A stretch of 64,000 nucleotides of DNA from Dyella nitratireducens (GCF_014642835.1 NZ_BMJA01000004.1:90307-154306); one strand, 5' to 3'; numbered from the stretch's first letter, positions 17,572 through 26,718 are shown. Notes: a model not told the origin generated them from the sequence alone. A program made the numbers and translations.

Positions 17572-18756
17572 ATGCAAGGACGCTTGCGCATTGCCATTGT
17601 CGGTTACGGCACCGCCGGTCAGGCGGCAGCGATCATGCTGCATGCGCAAGGCCATGCGCTGACGGTGTTTGAGCAGGCTCCGGTGCTGAGACCCGTCGGC
17701 GCCGGATTCCTGCTGCAGCCGACCGGTTTGGGCGTACTTGCCCGCTTGGGGTTGCACGAAGCGGCGCTCGAACAAGGACAGCGCATCGAACGTCTGCACG
17801 GCTGCAATCATCGTGGCCGTACGGTGATGGATATGCGCTACGCCGATCATGCTGCGGATAGCTTTGGCGTCGGCATGACGCGCGGCAGCCTTTTCAGCGT
17901 GTTGCGCGACGCGTATCCGGATGCGCACGCTGTTCGAACTGGCGTCTGCATCAAGCAGATTGCCACGGACGAGCATGGTCTGCTTGATGCCGAAGGCAAG
18001 TCTTACGGCCCGTTCGATCTGATCGTCATCGCTGATGGCGCCCACTCGCGTCTGCGCGGCTGCGTACCCAACCTGGTGCAGCGTGAAACCATGTATCCGT
18101 GGGGAGCATTGTGGTGTCTGGTGCCGGGAGACAACTGGCTGCATCCCAATGAATTGCGGCAGCGCTATGCGGGCACGCGGGAGATGATTGGATTGTTGCC
18201 CGTGGGCCGGCGCGTGGATCATTCCGGGCGCTGGCTTACCTTCTACTTCAGCCTGCCAGGCGATCAAGTCGAAGCATTCGACGAACAAGGCTTCGAGCGT
18301 ATGCGCGAACGCATCGCAGCGATCTGGCCTGAAGCGTCGGCGCTGCTTGAGGGCATCGATTCGCCGCAACAGCTCAATCGTGCACGCTATCGCGATGTCG
18401 TGATGCACGCGCCAGTGCAAGGCCGCGTCGTGTTTATAGGTGATGCGGCACACGCGATGAGTCCACAGCTTGGCCAGGGCGTAAACATGGCCATGCTCGA
18501 TGCCGAAGCCTTGGCGCTGGCGCTCGCAGCGAGTTCCGGTCTGGATGAAGCCTTGCAGGCGTATGCACGAAATCGGCGTGCGCACCTATCGGTCTATCAG
18601 CGCCTTAGCCGATGGTTGACGCCATGGTTCCAATCGGAACGCAACGCGCTGGCCACGTGGCGGGATCTGGGTTTCGGCCCACTCGGCCGGTGGTCATTCA
18701 CACGCGGTCAGATGCTGAAGATACTCACTGGAACCAAGGCGGCGTGGTGGCGCTGA
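17572..18756 (+). CDS. FAD-dependent monooxygenase (group A aromatic hydroxylase-like)
   Basis: 394 residues. The N-terminal Rossmann motif is IAIVGYGTAGQAAAIML; the mid-chain DG motif is IVIADGAHSRLRG; the FAD ribityl motif GDAAHAMSPQLGQGVNMAMLDA is at about residue 287. This is the PHBH/salicylate-hydroxylase architecture, which hydroxylates or epoxidises organic substrates with NAD(P)H. The substrate is unknown. It follows slyD by about 50 bp and may be co-transcribed. Confidence 0.88.
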   Translation: MQGRLRIAIVGYGTAGQAAAIMLHAQGHALTVFEQAPVLRPVGAGFLLQPTGLGVLARLGLHEAALEQGQRIERLHGCNHRGRTVMDMRYADHAADSFGVGMTRGSLFSVLRDAYPDAHAVRTGVCIKQIATDEHGLLDAEGKSYGPFDLIVIADGAHSRLRGCVPNLVQRETMYPWGALWCLVPGDNWLHPNELRQRYAGTREMIGLLPVGRRVDHSGRWLTFYFSLPGDQVEAFDEQGFERMRERIAAIWPEASALLEGIDSPQQLNRARYRDVVMHAPVQGRVVFIGDAAHAMSPQLGQGVNMAMLDAEALALALAASSGLDEALQAYARNRRAHLSVYQRLSRWLTPWFQSERNALATWRDLGFGPLGRWSFTRGQMLKILTGTKAAWWR

Positions 18757-18777
18757 ACGTTGCACCACGCGCAAGCT

Positions 18778-19860
18778 TCAATACCAATCGAGCAGCGAAA
18801 TGCCCACGCCCAGATAGGTGGCATTGTGGTTGTAGTCGAGAATGTTCTCGCCATAGCCCTTGAACAGCTCCACGTAGCCGCGCAGATTGCCAGCCAGCGG
18901 GAAACTCCACGTCAGGCGTCCTGCACCGTGTTGCTGGCTACCGCCGCGTAGCGAGTCGCGCAGCAGCAGGCTGAACTCCTGGCCATTCCATTCGTGGATG
19001 ATCTGCATGTCGGCGCGGCCCATGTAGTTGCTGATATCCGGATTGTTGTCGTCCTTGGCAGGTTCCGGAATGCGCCACCAGGGACGGAACACAATGGTCC
19101 AATCCACGCGCTCGAAGCCAATTTGCCCCATCACCCGATTCCAGCTGCGCGATTCGGGATCAGATTGTCCGTTGGATTGATGATCGAGACCGATTCCCAG
19201 CAACCGGCCGTTCCAGCCGAATACGTGGTAGTCGGTGTTGAACACCAGCATTGCCTCCGGCTCATAGTCGGTTTCGCGGAACGGGCGCGAGAGTTTGGCG
19301 TTGTAGACCTGCCAGTAGGAATCCTGCGTGTAGCCCAACCACAAGTCGCCGGTATCGCCGAACACGCCTTGCCAGATTTTGGTTTTCAGGCTTAGCTGGA
19401 ACTTGCCTTCGACGTTTTGCATGCCCAGTGGTGTCTGTACAGCGTTGACCGGATTCGGGCTGTAGGGAAGGTTGTTCTGATGAGTGGTGGCGAACACCGG
19501 CAGCACGTAGATCGGCTTGTAGCCGCGCAGGTTGAAAGTACCCAGCTTGCTTTGCGGTGAAAGCTCCCAGCGGCTGTCCAGCAGTGACAGCGGCGCAGTG
19601 GCGTTTTGAGACACCGTAGTCGCTTCGTTTTCGGCGTGGAACACTTTGGATTCGGGAGTGGGTGGTTGCCCGACGCGCTTTTGCGCCGCAGGCATCTGGC
19701 TGCGTCCTGCCGCGTGGTCGTAGCAGGCAAGCCGTTGTGCATCGCTTTCGATGCCGGTGCATGCTTTGAGGTCGGCGGGATCGATATTTTGCGCATGTAG
19801 CGGCAGTGCCGTCAGGCTGGCGCTCAGGCCTATCAGCAGAAAGCCGGACCAAGATGTCAT
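18778..19860 (-). CDS. pldA: Outer-membrane phospholipase A
   Basis: About 360 residues. After a signal peptide (ending LPLHAQ) there is an N-terminal extension, then a 12-strand barrel. The catalytic signature GLDHQSNGQSDPESRSWNR carries the His, Ser and Asn corresponding to E. coli OMPLA His142, Ser144 and Asn156. It hydrolyses phospholipids mislocalised to the outer leaflet. The protein ends in an aromatic residue (LLDWY), as expected for BAM recognition. The start at 19860 is chosen over 19881 for its better ribosome-binding site. Confidence 0.93.
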   Translation of the reverse strand: MTSWSGFLLIGLSASLTALPLHAQNIDPADLKACTGIESDAQRLACYDHAAGRSQMPAAQKRVGQPPTPESKVFHAENEATTVSQNATAPLSLLDSRWELSPQSKLGTFNLRGYKPIYVLPVFATTHQNNLPYSPNPVNAVQTPLGMQNVEGKFQLSLKTKIWQGVFGDTGDLWLGYTQDSYWQVYNAKLSRPFRETDYEPEAMLVFNTDYHVFGWNGRLLGIGLDHQSNGQSDPESRSWNRVMGQIGFERVDWTIVFRPWWRIPEPAKDDNNPDISNYMGRADMQIIHEWNGQEFSLLLRDSLRGGSQQHGAGRLTWSFPLAGNLRGYVELFKGYGENILDYNHNATYLGVGISLLDWY

Positions 19861-19921
19861 GGTAGCTCCCCAAGACGCCACTCCGGGCGCGGTTCCGACA
19901 AGTCTAGCGATATGCGTATGC

Positions 19922-19957
19922 CAATAAAAACGCCGGCCATCTCACGACGGCCGGCGT
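19922..19957 (-). terminator. Intrinsic terminator of the EF-hand-like gene
   Basis: Read on the minus strand, CGCCGGCC and GGCCGGCG arms are followed by TTTTTATT. It lies 26 nt past the stop of the 19983-20399 gene and upstream of pldA, isolating the two. Confidence 0.85.
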
Positions 19958-19982
19958 ACATGACAAAAAGCGTGTGGTTTGG

Positions 19983-20399
19983 TCAGTTCAGATCTTTCAC
20001 CCAGCGCTCGTATTGCGCCTTGCTGACTTGGTTGCCGTTATGAGCCGCATATTCGAAGTCATTGGCCAACGGTGGATACGCATTGGCGTCTGCTTTGCTG
20101 ATGTATTTTTTGCCATTGGCCAGTTGTTCGAACGACGGCGGAGAGGTCGTAGAGGGTGTCGAGCCCATCGTGGAGTTGACGGTGACCTGGCCTTTAGCCG
20201 TGTTATACGTGGCGCTGTTCGCGCCGCTGCTGCCGGCATTGGTCCCTGCGTTATTGACGCTCACGTTGCTAGTGCTTTGGGTTGGGGAGGTTGTAGCGGG
20301 TTGCTGCATTGGCTGGCTTTGCGTTTGCGCCGATGCGATACCTGCAACAAGCAGGCCGGTGCTGAAGATGGCGATGAAGGTGGGGATACGGGCTTTCAT
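19983..20399 (-). CDS. Secreted EF-hand-like small protein
   Basis: 138 residues. A signal peptide (ending GIASAQ) is followed by a low-complexity Thr/Ser/Asn/Gln linker of about 75 residues. The C-terminal module of about 50 residues (FEQLANGKKYISKADANAY, then DFEYAAHNGNQVSKAQYERW) resembles a degenerate EF-hand pair with DxN-like loops. Similar exported proteins occur across Xanthomonadales; a calcium-linked periplasmic role is possible but unproven. Confidence 0.7.
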   Translation of the reverse strand: MKARIPTFIAIFSTGLLVAGIASAQTQSQPMQQPATTSPTQSTSNVSVNNAGTNAGSSGANSATYNTAKGQVTVNSTMGSTPSTTSPPSFEQLANGKKYISKADANAYPPLANDFEYAAHNGNQVSKAQYERWVKDLN

Positions 20400-20522
20400 G
20401 AGTTAGCTCCTTGCAATGCTTGCGCGAGCCGGTGCTGATAGCCGGTTGGCGTTATGTGTCACCGACCCGCCAAGCTTGATGTGCAAGTTAGCAATATCGG
20501 TGTAAATCCCAGCAGAATAGTG

Positions 20523-21812
20523 ATGTCTCCATTCAGTGAAGGCAGGCCGTCATTGAGCGAACTTTTAGTGGACAGGAAAGCTCTAACCCTTTCCCAGGCG
20601 CGTGCTTTGCAGTTGGCTGCACAAGGATTGCTGCAAGCACCTAAACGTCGTGCGCGGCGCGAGGATGTGATTGCTGCGATCCAGCGCATGCGGTTATTGC
20701 AGATCGACAGTATCCACGTCGTCGCACGCAGTCCTTATCTGGTGCTCTATGCGCGCCTTGGCGACTATCCGCAGGCTTGGCTGGAAGAGGCATTGGAAAA
20801 CGGACGCATCGCCGAATGCTGGGCGCACGAAGCCTGCTTCGTCACCGCGGCCGATATCGGTTCGCATCGCGCATGGCGCGCGCAGGCACAAAGCAACCAT
20901 TGGGCGGATAAGCACGCGGCGCGTGCGCGCGATGCTAATCTTCAGGAAATGCATGCCTTGCTCGAACGCGTGCGCACAACCGGAGCGGTGCGTGCTTCTG
21001 ATTTCGAGCGTGCCGAACGAGCTGCGTCGGGCTGGTGGGAATGGAAACCAGAGAAGCGCTGGCTTGAAGCATGGTTCGCCTCGGGCGAGTTGATGGTGAC
21101 GCGCCGCGAGCGCTTCCAGCGCGTCTACGATCTGGCCGAACGTGTGCTTGCCAAGCTTGATCCGCCTTTTGATGGCGCGTTGCTGAGCCGTTCCACCACT
21201 GAGTTGCGCCAGCATTTCATTCTCGACAGCGTGCGTGCGCTAGGTATCACGCAGGCGCGATGGATCGCTGATTACTTCCGGCTCAAGCCCGCCGTGGATG
21301 ATCGGGAGCTTGCGCCGTTGCTTGCAGCAGGTGATTTGCTGAGTGTGCAGGTGGCCGGCTGGGGTAGCGCTGCCTATGTGCATCGTGATCACGCAGCCTT
21401 GCTCGATAGCGCTTATGCAGGACGCCTGCGTGCCACGCAAACCGCCTTGCTATCGCCGTTCGATCCGCTGGTGTGGGATCGGGCGCGCGTGCGCGCCATG
21501 TTCGATTTCGACTACACCATCGAGTGTTACGTGCCGGCGGCCAAGCGGCGCTACGGTTACTACGTGCTGCCGATCCTGCATCGCGGAAGGTTGATCGGGC
21601 GTCTGGATGCCAAGGCACATCGCGCCGAAGGCCAGTTCGAGATCAAGGCGCTGTTTCTTGAAGAGGGTATTGCGCCGACGGATCGCATGGTTGCGGAAGT
21701 GGCTGAAGCAATCGCCGCTATGGCGGCGTGGCACGGCACTCCGGAGGTTCGACTTGGGCGATGCCGGCCGGCGTCATTGGCGCCGGCGCTGCGTGCGCAT
21801 TGGCGCCGTTGA
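20523..21812 (+). CDS. YcaQ/AlkZ family winged-helix DNA glycosylase
   Basis: About 429 residues of the HTH_42 superfamily, built from winged-helix domains. RLLQIDSIHVVARSPYLVLYARLGDY carries a Q-aliphatic-D triad, as in E. coli YcaQ rather than the Q-aliphatic-Q of AlkZ; WAHEACFV and SPFDPLVWDRARV are further family marks. Such enzymes unhook bulky N7-alkyl adducts and interstrand crosslinks. The ATG at 20523 is my choice; the N-terminus is uncertain because the frame runs back to 20454. Confidence 0.88.
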   Translation: MSPFSEGRPSLSELLVDRKALTLSQARALQLAAQGLLQAPKRRARREDVIAAIQRMRLLQIDSIHVVARSPYLVLYARLGDYPQAWLEEALENGRIAECWAHEACFVTAADIGSHRAWRAQAQSNHWADKHAARARDANLQEMHALLERVRTTGAVRASDFERAERAASGWWEWKPEKRWLEAWFASGELMVTRRERFQRVYDLAERVLAKLDPPFDGALLSRSTTELRQHFILDSVRALGITQARWIADYFRLKPAVDDRELAPLLAAGDLLSVQVAGWGSAAYVHRDHAALLDSAYAGRLRATQTALLSPFDPLVWDRARVRAMFDFDYTIECYVPAAKRRYGYYVLPILHRGRLIGRLDAKAHRAEGQFEIKALFLEEGIAPTDRMVAEVAEAIAAMAAWHGTPEVRLGRCRPASLAPALRAHWRR

Positions 21813-21823
21813 AAAGTAGGTGT

Positions 21824-22213
21824 TCAGCGAGATGTGGTGTTTGGAGCCGTGCAGGATCGCCCCTGCAAGCTTTCCTGCAACTGTTGGGCAAGGCCCATGC
21901 AGCGATTGGCCAGGTAGGGGCGCACGCCAGGGTCGCTGGCTTCCTGCAGCAACGTATCGTGCATCGTCTGGTAATGGGTTTGCAGGCTATCCACAGGATA
22001 GGTACCGGCAGCGCGATGACAGGTGAGATAGCTGTTCAGGTAGCTATCGCAGGCGGGAATGCCGGTGAGTGTGATTTTTTGTGGAGGAACAATGGGTTGT
22101 GGCTTACGTACCCCCTGGCCGCAACCACTCAGCAGCACGCCGAGCGCAACCAGGACGCCGATGTCGAGAAGACGGCAGAAAGCCACCGCACTACGCTGTT
22201 TCAGGAGCGTCAT
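21824..22213 (-). CDS. Hypothetical lipoprotein
   Basis: About 129 residues. A lipoprotein signal (LDIGVLVALGVLLSGC) precedes a Pro/Val linker and a Cys-containing helical domain (PACDSYLNSYLTCHRAAG and, further on, YLANRCMGLAQQLQESLQGRSC). Four conserved-looking cysteines suggest disulfides in the periplasm. I do not recognise a family. It is convergent with the ycaQ-like gene, 11 bp apart. Confidence 0.65.
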   Translation of the reverse strand: MTLLKQRSAVAFCRLLDIGVLVALGVLLSGCGQGVRKPQPIVPPQKITLTGIPACDSYLNSYLTCHRAAGTYPVDSLQTHYQTMHDTLLQEASDPGVRPYLANRCMGLAQQLQESLQGRSCTAPNTTSR

Positions 22214-22285
22214 CACAAAGTCATCACATATCGAATGATCAAGCATACAACTTCGCCTGACGGATGCGTGCTGAACACGCATTAG

Positions 22286-22481
22286 CTTGTGGCGAGAATT
22301 ACAGGTATGATGCGCGCACTGAGTTTGCCTTAGGTCACCAGAGTCACGTGACCCGGTGCAGCTGATTTAAGATCCGCCTCATCGCTCACCCCTTGGGTTT
22401 TCCTTTGCACACCAGTAAGTAGACCGCACTAAATCAGGCGGTCGAGTCTTTTTTGAAAACTTGAGTTTTGGAGTGAGCAAC
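22286..22481 (+). promoter_or_regulatory. Promoter and long 5' leader of the first csp gene, with an internal terminator-like hairpin
   Basis: A TATGAT -10 box lies near 22306 with a weak -35 18 nt upstream. The leader of about 160 nt contains a GTCACGTGAC palindrome and, at 22422-22443, the hairpin GACCGC/GCGGTC followed by GAGTCTTTTTTG, which looks like an intrinsic terminator 30 nt before the ribosome-binding site (TTGGAGTGAG). Long structured leaders are known for cold-shock mRNAs and control their translation; the terminator-like part suggests attenuation. Confidence 0.55.
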
Positions 22482-22691
22482 ATGTCTGATCGTCAGACCG
22501 GTACCGTCAAATGGTTCAACGATGCCAAGGGTTTCGGCTTCATCAGCCGCGACAATGGCCCGGATGTTTTCGTGCACTTTCGCGCGATCCAGGGCAATGG
22601 CTTCAAGAGCCTGCAGGAAGGCCAGAAGGTCACCTTCAAGGTAGTGCAGGGCCAGAAGGGCCTGCAGGCCGACGAAGTGATTCCGGCCTAA
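22482..22691 (+). CDS. Cold-shock protein 1 of 3
   Basis: About 69 residues, a single cold-shock (OB-fold) domain: [19 protein letters not shown] carries RNP1 and DVFVHFRAI carries RNP2. It binds single-stranded nucleic acid and melts mRNA structure. I use the ATG at 22482 (MSDRQTG) with GGAG upstream, not the in-frame 22461. It is nearly the same as the third copy (23461), with the same [11 protein letters not shown] ending. A strong terminator follows. Confidence 0.95.
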   Translation: MSDRQTGTVKWFNDAKGFGFISRDNGPDVFVHFRAIQGNGFKSLQEGQKVTFKVVQGQKGLQADEVIPA

Positions 22692-22722
22692 TTGCCTAAA
22701 AGAAATCGAGCTAGATCGATTT

Positions 22723-22756
22723 AAAAAAACCGGGCGTAATGCCCGGTTTTTTTTAT
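22723..22756 (+). terminator. Intrinsic terminator after csp 1
   Basis: ACCGGGC/GCCCGGT stem with a TAAT loop, flanked by an A-run and followed by a run of eight T. It sits 32 nt after the stop codon. Confidence 0.95.
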
Positions 22757-22982
22757 TTCCGCGATATAACTGCGATTATCGAATGTGATTCAGCGCGTGA
22801 ATTTTCCATCACATATCGATTCACGGAAATCACTATCCTGTGGCGGCTGGCTGGCCGACAAATGCGTGTTCGCAAAAGGTTTTTGCACCGGGCGCACGAA
22901 AGGTTATCGGCATGCCCAGTGGCCGCCGCTCGGGTGGGCTGCGGTTCTCATTGGTTAGCGCTAGAAACGGATGGGGTTAGTC

Positions 22983-23195
22983 ATGTCGGAAGAACGTGCA
23001 ACGGGCACAGTCAAGTGGTTTAACGACGCCAAGGGATACGGGTTCATCAGCAGCGACAAGGGCGGTGACCTGTTCGTGCACTTCAAGTCAATCCAGGGCA
23101 ATGGTTTTCGATCGCTCAAGGAAGGCCAGAAGGTCACGTTCCTCGTCAAGCAGGGGCCTAAAGGTCTCCAGGCGGAGGAGGTTTCAGCGGTCTGA
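22983..23195 (+). CDS. Cold-shock protein 2 of 3
   Basis: About 70 residues: [20 protein letters not shown] with RNP1, DLFVHFKSI with RNP2, ending [16 protein letters not shown]. It is the most divergent of the three tandem paralogues ([12 protein letters not shown]). The ATG at 22983 is used instead of a GTG-type start four codons upstream. It has its own leader, homologous to that of csp 3, and its own terminator, so it is an independent transcript. Confidence 0.95.
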   Translation: MSEERATGTVKWFNDAKGYGFISSDKGGDLFVHFKSIQGNGFRSLKEGQKVTFLVKQGPKGLQAEEVSAV

Positions 23196-23216
23196 AACCA
23201 GCAATTAATAAGCCGT

Positions 23217-23254
23217 GAAAAAGCCGGGCCAAAAGCCCGGCTTTTTCGTTTTTT
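23217..23254 (+). terminator. Intrinsic terminator after csp 2
   Basis: AAAGCCGGGC/GCCCGGCTTT stem closing a short CAAAA loop, followed by TTCGTTTTTT, 22 nt beyond the stop codon. Confidence 0.93.
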
Positions 23255-23460
23255 AAGCGATTTTCGCGTGAATTTCTCATCACACTTGCTTTCACAGGAG
23301 TGATTATCCTGTATTTACTGCGGTTGCTTGGTAAGGCGCGTTCGCAAGGCGGCGATTGGTCCGCATGCCTCCACCCGATCTGAAGCATTCACAGTAAGCC
23401 GTCGGCTCGGGTGGGTCGTCTGGTCTTTAAAAAAAGTCGGTGCTCGCAATGGAGTGAGTT

Positions 23461-23673
23461 ATGTCGGAACAACGTGAAATAGGCAAAGTGAAATGGTTCA
23501 ACGATGCCAAGGGTTTTGGCTTTATCAGCCGTGATAATGGCCCGGACGTTTTCGTGCATTTTCGCGCTATCAAAGGCGATGGCTTCAAAAGCCTCAAGGA
23601 AGGCGAAAAGGTCGAGTTCAAAGTCGTGCAGGGGCAAAAGGGATTGCAGGCGGATGAAGTGAGCAAGGCGTAA
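23461..23673 (+). CDS. Cold-shock protein 3 of 3
   Basis: 70 residues with RNP1 (KGFGFISRD) and RNP2 (VFVHFRAI). It is closely similar to csp 1 over the whole domain, including [13 protein letters not shown], with EGEKVEFKV replacing [17 protein letters not shown] lies upstream of the ATG. Its leader shares blocks with that of csp 2 (about 22768-22982 against 23262-23460). Confidence 0.95.
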   Translation: MSEQREIGKVKWFNDAKGFGFISRDNGPDVFVHFRAIKGDGFKSLKEGEKVEFKVVQGQKGLQADEVSKA

Positions 23674-23694
23674 ATTCTTGAAGTCGTGATTTGA

Positions 23695-23727
23695 GGGCCG
23701 GCCCGGGGGCCGGCCTTCTTGTTTTTG
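23695..23727 (+). terminator. Intrinsic terminator after csp 3
   Basis: GGGCCGGCC-type arms around a CGGG centre followed by TTCTTGTTTTT, 22 nt after the stop. Confidence 0.85.
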
Positions 23728-23756
23728 CATGGCCAGCTAACAGGTAAGCTGTGCCG

Positions 23757-24647
23757 ATGCCAGCGTCCCTGGAATCGACTTCCGTCCGCACTGTATCGAC
23801 CATCACCGTGCCGGTTGCCGCGGCGGATGGCGCGCGCAGTGAATTGATTTGCGTACTACCTGCAGAGCCTGCGGAGCAATCGGTCTATTGGTTGCCGGCG
23901 ATGGGTGTGCCGGCAAAGCATTATTTACCGTTGGCAGAAGCGTTTGCTGCTCGCGGCATAGCGGTCGCCTTGCATGAGTGGCGTGGTATCGGCTCCAGCA
24001 ATCGACGGGCAAACCGGCACCATGATTGGGGTTATCGCGAATTGCTTGAAGTCGATTTCAATGCCGGCGTGCGCGAAGCAAGAACACGTTGGCCGAATGC
24101 CAAGCTTTGGATGGGCGGGCATAGCCTCGGCGGACAGCTGGCGTGCCTTTATGCCAGCCTGCATCGCCAGGATGTAGCCGGCATGTTGCTGGCGGCGAGC
24201 GGATCGCCTTATTGGCGCACGTTTTCGTATGCACCTTTGATTTTCGCCGCGCTTGGGTTGGCTGCGCCATTGTCGAAACTGTTGGGTTATCTACCGGGAC
24301 GCAAGATCGGTTTTGGCGGTAACGAAGCGCGTGGCGTTATAGCGGATTGGTCGCGCAGCGGGCGCACCGGACGCTATGCCGCACATGGCATGGCCGTAGA
24401 TTTTGAGCAACAACTGGCGGCACTGCAGATACCGGTATGGGCGTTGCAGTTGCGCGATGACTGGCTTGCACCATCGCGTTCGCTGGCATGGCTGCTCGGC
24501 AAGATGCCTCAGGCATCCAAACGCACGGGAATCATCGAACCCGACCAGCTTGCAGGGCAACGAGCGGATCACTTCAGCTGGATGAAGGTGCCCGAAAGTC
24601 TCGTTGCGCAATGGGTGGCATGGATGGACGTCGATGCCCGCACTTGA
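23757..24647 (+). CDS. Alpha/beta hydrolase (COG4757-like)
   Basis: About 296 residues. The oxyanion region LPAMGVPAKHYLPLAEAFAARGI precedes the nucleophile elbow GGHSLGGQ (Ser at about residue 120); an acidic residue in LQLRDDWLAPS and the C-terminal His in QRADHFSWM complete a plausible triad. The substrate is unknown. An upstream in-frame GTG at 23751 adds two residues. It directly follows the csp 3 terminator and precedes the OYE gene by about 55 bp. Confidence 0.85.
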   Translation: MPASLESTSVRTVSTITVPVAAADGARSELICVLPAEPAEQSVYWLPAMGVPAKHYLPLAEAFAARGIAVALHEWRGIGSSNRRANRHHDWGYRELLEVDFNAGVREARTRWPNAKLWMGGHSLGGQLACLYASLHRQDVAGMLLAASGSPYWRTFSYAPLIFAALGLAAPLSKLLGYLPGRKIGFGGNEARGVIADWSRSGRTGRYAAHGMAVDFEQQLAALQIPVWALQLRDDWLAPSRSLAWLLGKMPQASKRTGIIEPDQLAGQRADHFSWMKVPESLVAQWVAWMDVDART

Positions 24648-24701
24648 TCAGCCTTCGATCGCCGCCATGTAACGAACTTTGTTTGCCATGACGGTGCCGC
24701 G

Positions 24702-25760
24702 ATGAAGCTGTTCGAACCTTATACCCAGCGAAGCCAGACCTTGCGCAACCGCATCGTGGTATCGCCGATGTGCGAATACTCGGCGCTGGATGGCGTGCCG
24801 AATGCATGGCACATGGTGCACCTGGGCAGTCGCGCCGTGGGTGGCGCCGGTGCGGTGATCACGGAGGCCACCGCGGTCTCGCCAGAGGGGCGCATTTCTG
24901 CGCATGACACCGGTATCTGGAACGACGCACAGGTTGAAGCTTGGCGCCCCATCGTTGCCTTCCTGGCCGAGCACGGTGCGGTTCCAGGCGTGCAATTGGC
25001 GCACGCTGGTCGCAAGGCGAGTGTCTGGCGTCCTTGGGAGGGCGGCGGATCGCTGCCGGCAGACCAGGGTGCATGGCAGACCGTGGCGCCTTCGGCGATT
25101 GCGTTCGACACGGATTGGCACGTGCCGCAGGCGCTGGATATGGATGGGATTCGCCAAGTTGTAGCCGATTTCCGTGCGGCTGCGGTGCGTGCGAAAGAAG
25201 CCGGCTTCAAGCTGGTCGAGCTGCATGGTGCACATGGCTACCTGCTGCATCAATTTATGTCGCCGTTGAGCAACCATCGCAACGACGAATACGGTGGCAG
25301 CTTCGAAAACCGTACGCGTCTCGTGCGTGAAGTCATTACCGCAGTGCGTGAAGTCTGGCCGGATAATCTGCCGCTCTGGTTGCGCATTTCGGCCACCGAC
25401 TGGGCCGACAACGGCTGGACCATCGACGAGAGTGTGCGACTGGCAGGTCAACTTTCTGGCCTCGGCGTGGACTTGATCGACGTCTCCAGCGGGGGCCTGG
25501 TGCCGCACGTCAAGATTCCGGTCGGTCCCGGTTATCAGGTTCCGTTTGCCGCACGCATTCGGCAGGAAACAGGCATTGCTACCGGTGCGGTGGGCCTGAT
25601 CACCGAGCCTGCGCAGGCAGATGGCATCATTGCCGGCGGTGCTGCAGATCTGGTGCTGATCGCACGCGCCAGCCTGCGCGATCCGTATTTCCCACGCCGC
25701 GCCGCGCAGGAACTGGGTGCAACCATCACGCCGCCGGAGCAATATCAACGCGCCTGGTAA
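24702..25760 (+). CDS. Old yellow enzyme family NADH:flavin oxidoreductase (XenA/YqjM-like)
   Basis: 352 residues forming an FMN TIM barrel. Marks are PMCEYSALDGVPNAWHMVHLGSRAVGGAG (the Cys of the YqjM/XenA subgroup that tunes FMN), QLAHAGRKAS, ELHGAHGYLLHQFMSPLSNHRNDEYGG with the paired substrate-binding His, and the C-terminal phosphate-binding RASLRDP. It reduces electrophilic alkenes and nitro compounds with NAD(P)H. It precedes the pirin gene with 13 bp between, so the two are likely an operon. Confidence 0.93.
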   Translation: MKLFEPYTQRSQTLRNRIVVSPMCEYSALDGVPNAWHMVHLGSRAVGGAGAVITEATAVSPEGRISAHDTGIWNDAQVEAWRPIVAFLAEHGAVPGVQLAHAGRKASVWRPWEGGGSLPADQGAWQTVAPSAIAFDTDWHVPQALDMDGIRQVVADFRAAAVRAKEAGFKLVELHGAHGYLLHQFMSPLSNHRNDEYGGSFENRTRLVREVITAVREVWPDNLPLWLRISATDWADNGWTIDESVRLAGQLSGLGVDLIDVSSGGLVPHVKIPVGPGYQVPFAARIRQETGIATGAVGLITEPAQADGIIAGGAADLVLIARASLRDPYFPRRAAQELGATITPPEQYQRAW

Positions 25761-25773
25761 CCGGAGTTTTAAC

Positions 25774-26649
25774 GTGCAGACTCTTCCGACCTTGATCGAC
25801 AAAAGCCGCTTGCATGATCTCGGCGACGGCTTCGTCGTGCGGCGCATGCTGCCGGTGCTTGCCGCACGCCACGTTGGTCCGTTCGTGTTCTACGACCACA
25901 TGGGGCCGGCAGATTTCGCGCCCGGCAAAGGTTTGGATGTACGCCCACATCCGCATATCGGCCTGGCTACCGTCACCTGGCTGTTCGAAGGCAGCATCCG
26001 CCATCGCGATAGCGTTGGCAGCGTGGCAGACATCACGCCTGGCGCCGTGAATTGGATGACCGCAGGGCGTGGCATTGTTCATTCGGAGCGCACGCCACCG
26101 GAGGCGCGCCGCAGCGGACAGCGCATGCACGGTATCCAGGTATGGGTGGCCTTGCCGCGTGCCCACGAAGAAGTGGAGCCGGAATTTCATCATCACGAAG
26201 CCGAAAGCCTGCCACGCATTCGCCAATCTGGCGCGGAGCTGGTGCTGATCGCCGGTACGGCTTATGGCAGTGCATCGCCGGTGAAAGTGTTTGCACCGAT
26301 GTTCTTTATCGAAGCCCGGCTGGATGCTGGCGCACAAGTACGGTTGCCGGATGAGCATCTGGAACGTGGTGTGCACGTGGTCGACGGCGAGGTCAGCTGG
26401 GGTGGCCTCACCCTGCAATCCGCCCAGATGGCTGTGCAGGCAGGTGCATCCGCACCCTCGGTCCAGGCAAAGACCGCCAGTCGACTGATGCTGTTTGGCG
26501 GGGCACCGCTCGATGGCGAACGGCATCTGTGGTGGAACTTCGTTTCCAGTTCGCTCGAGCGTATCGAGCAGGCCAAGGCGGACTGGGCAGCCCAGCGGTT
26601 TGCCAAAGTATTCGGCGATGAGGAAGAGTTCATTCCGCTACCGGTATGA
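25774..26649 (+). CDS. Pirin family protein
   Basis: About 291 residues with a bicupin fold. The metal ligands are visible as RPHPHIGLATVTWLFEG (two His) and AGRGIVHSE (His and Glu), as in human pirin and YhhW. Bacterial pirins act as quercetin 2,3-dioxygenases or redox-sensitive regulators. I choose the GTG at 25774 because GGAG sits 8 nt upstream and it comes right after the OYE stop; the frame extends back to 25717 inside that gene. Confidence 0.9.
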   Translation: MQTLPTLIDKSRLHDLGDGFVVRRMLPVLAARHVGPFVFYDHMGPADFAPGKGLDVRPHPHIGLATVTWLFEGSIRHRDSVGSVADITPGAVNWMTAGRGIVHSERTPPEARRSGQRMHGIQVWVALPRAHEEVEPEFHHHEAESLPRIRQSGAELVLIAGTAYGSASPVKVFAPMFFIEARLDAGAQVRLPDEHLERGVHVVDGEVSWGGLTLQSAQMAVQAGASAPSVQAKTASRLMLFGGAPLDGERHLWWNFVSSSLERIEQAKADWAAQRFAKVFGDEEEFIPLPV

Positions 26650-26718
26650 CGTCCTGCAGCGTGCATGTGCGGCGTGCCGGGATTACGCTGATCGCCGTAA
26701 AGCGCTGTGGAGTCCGCC

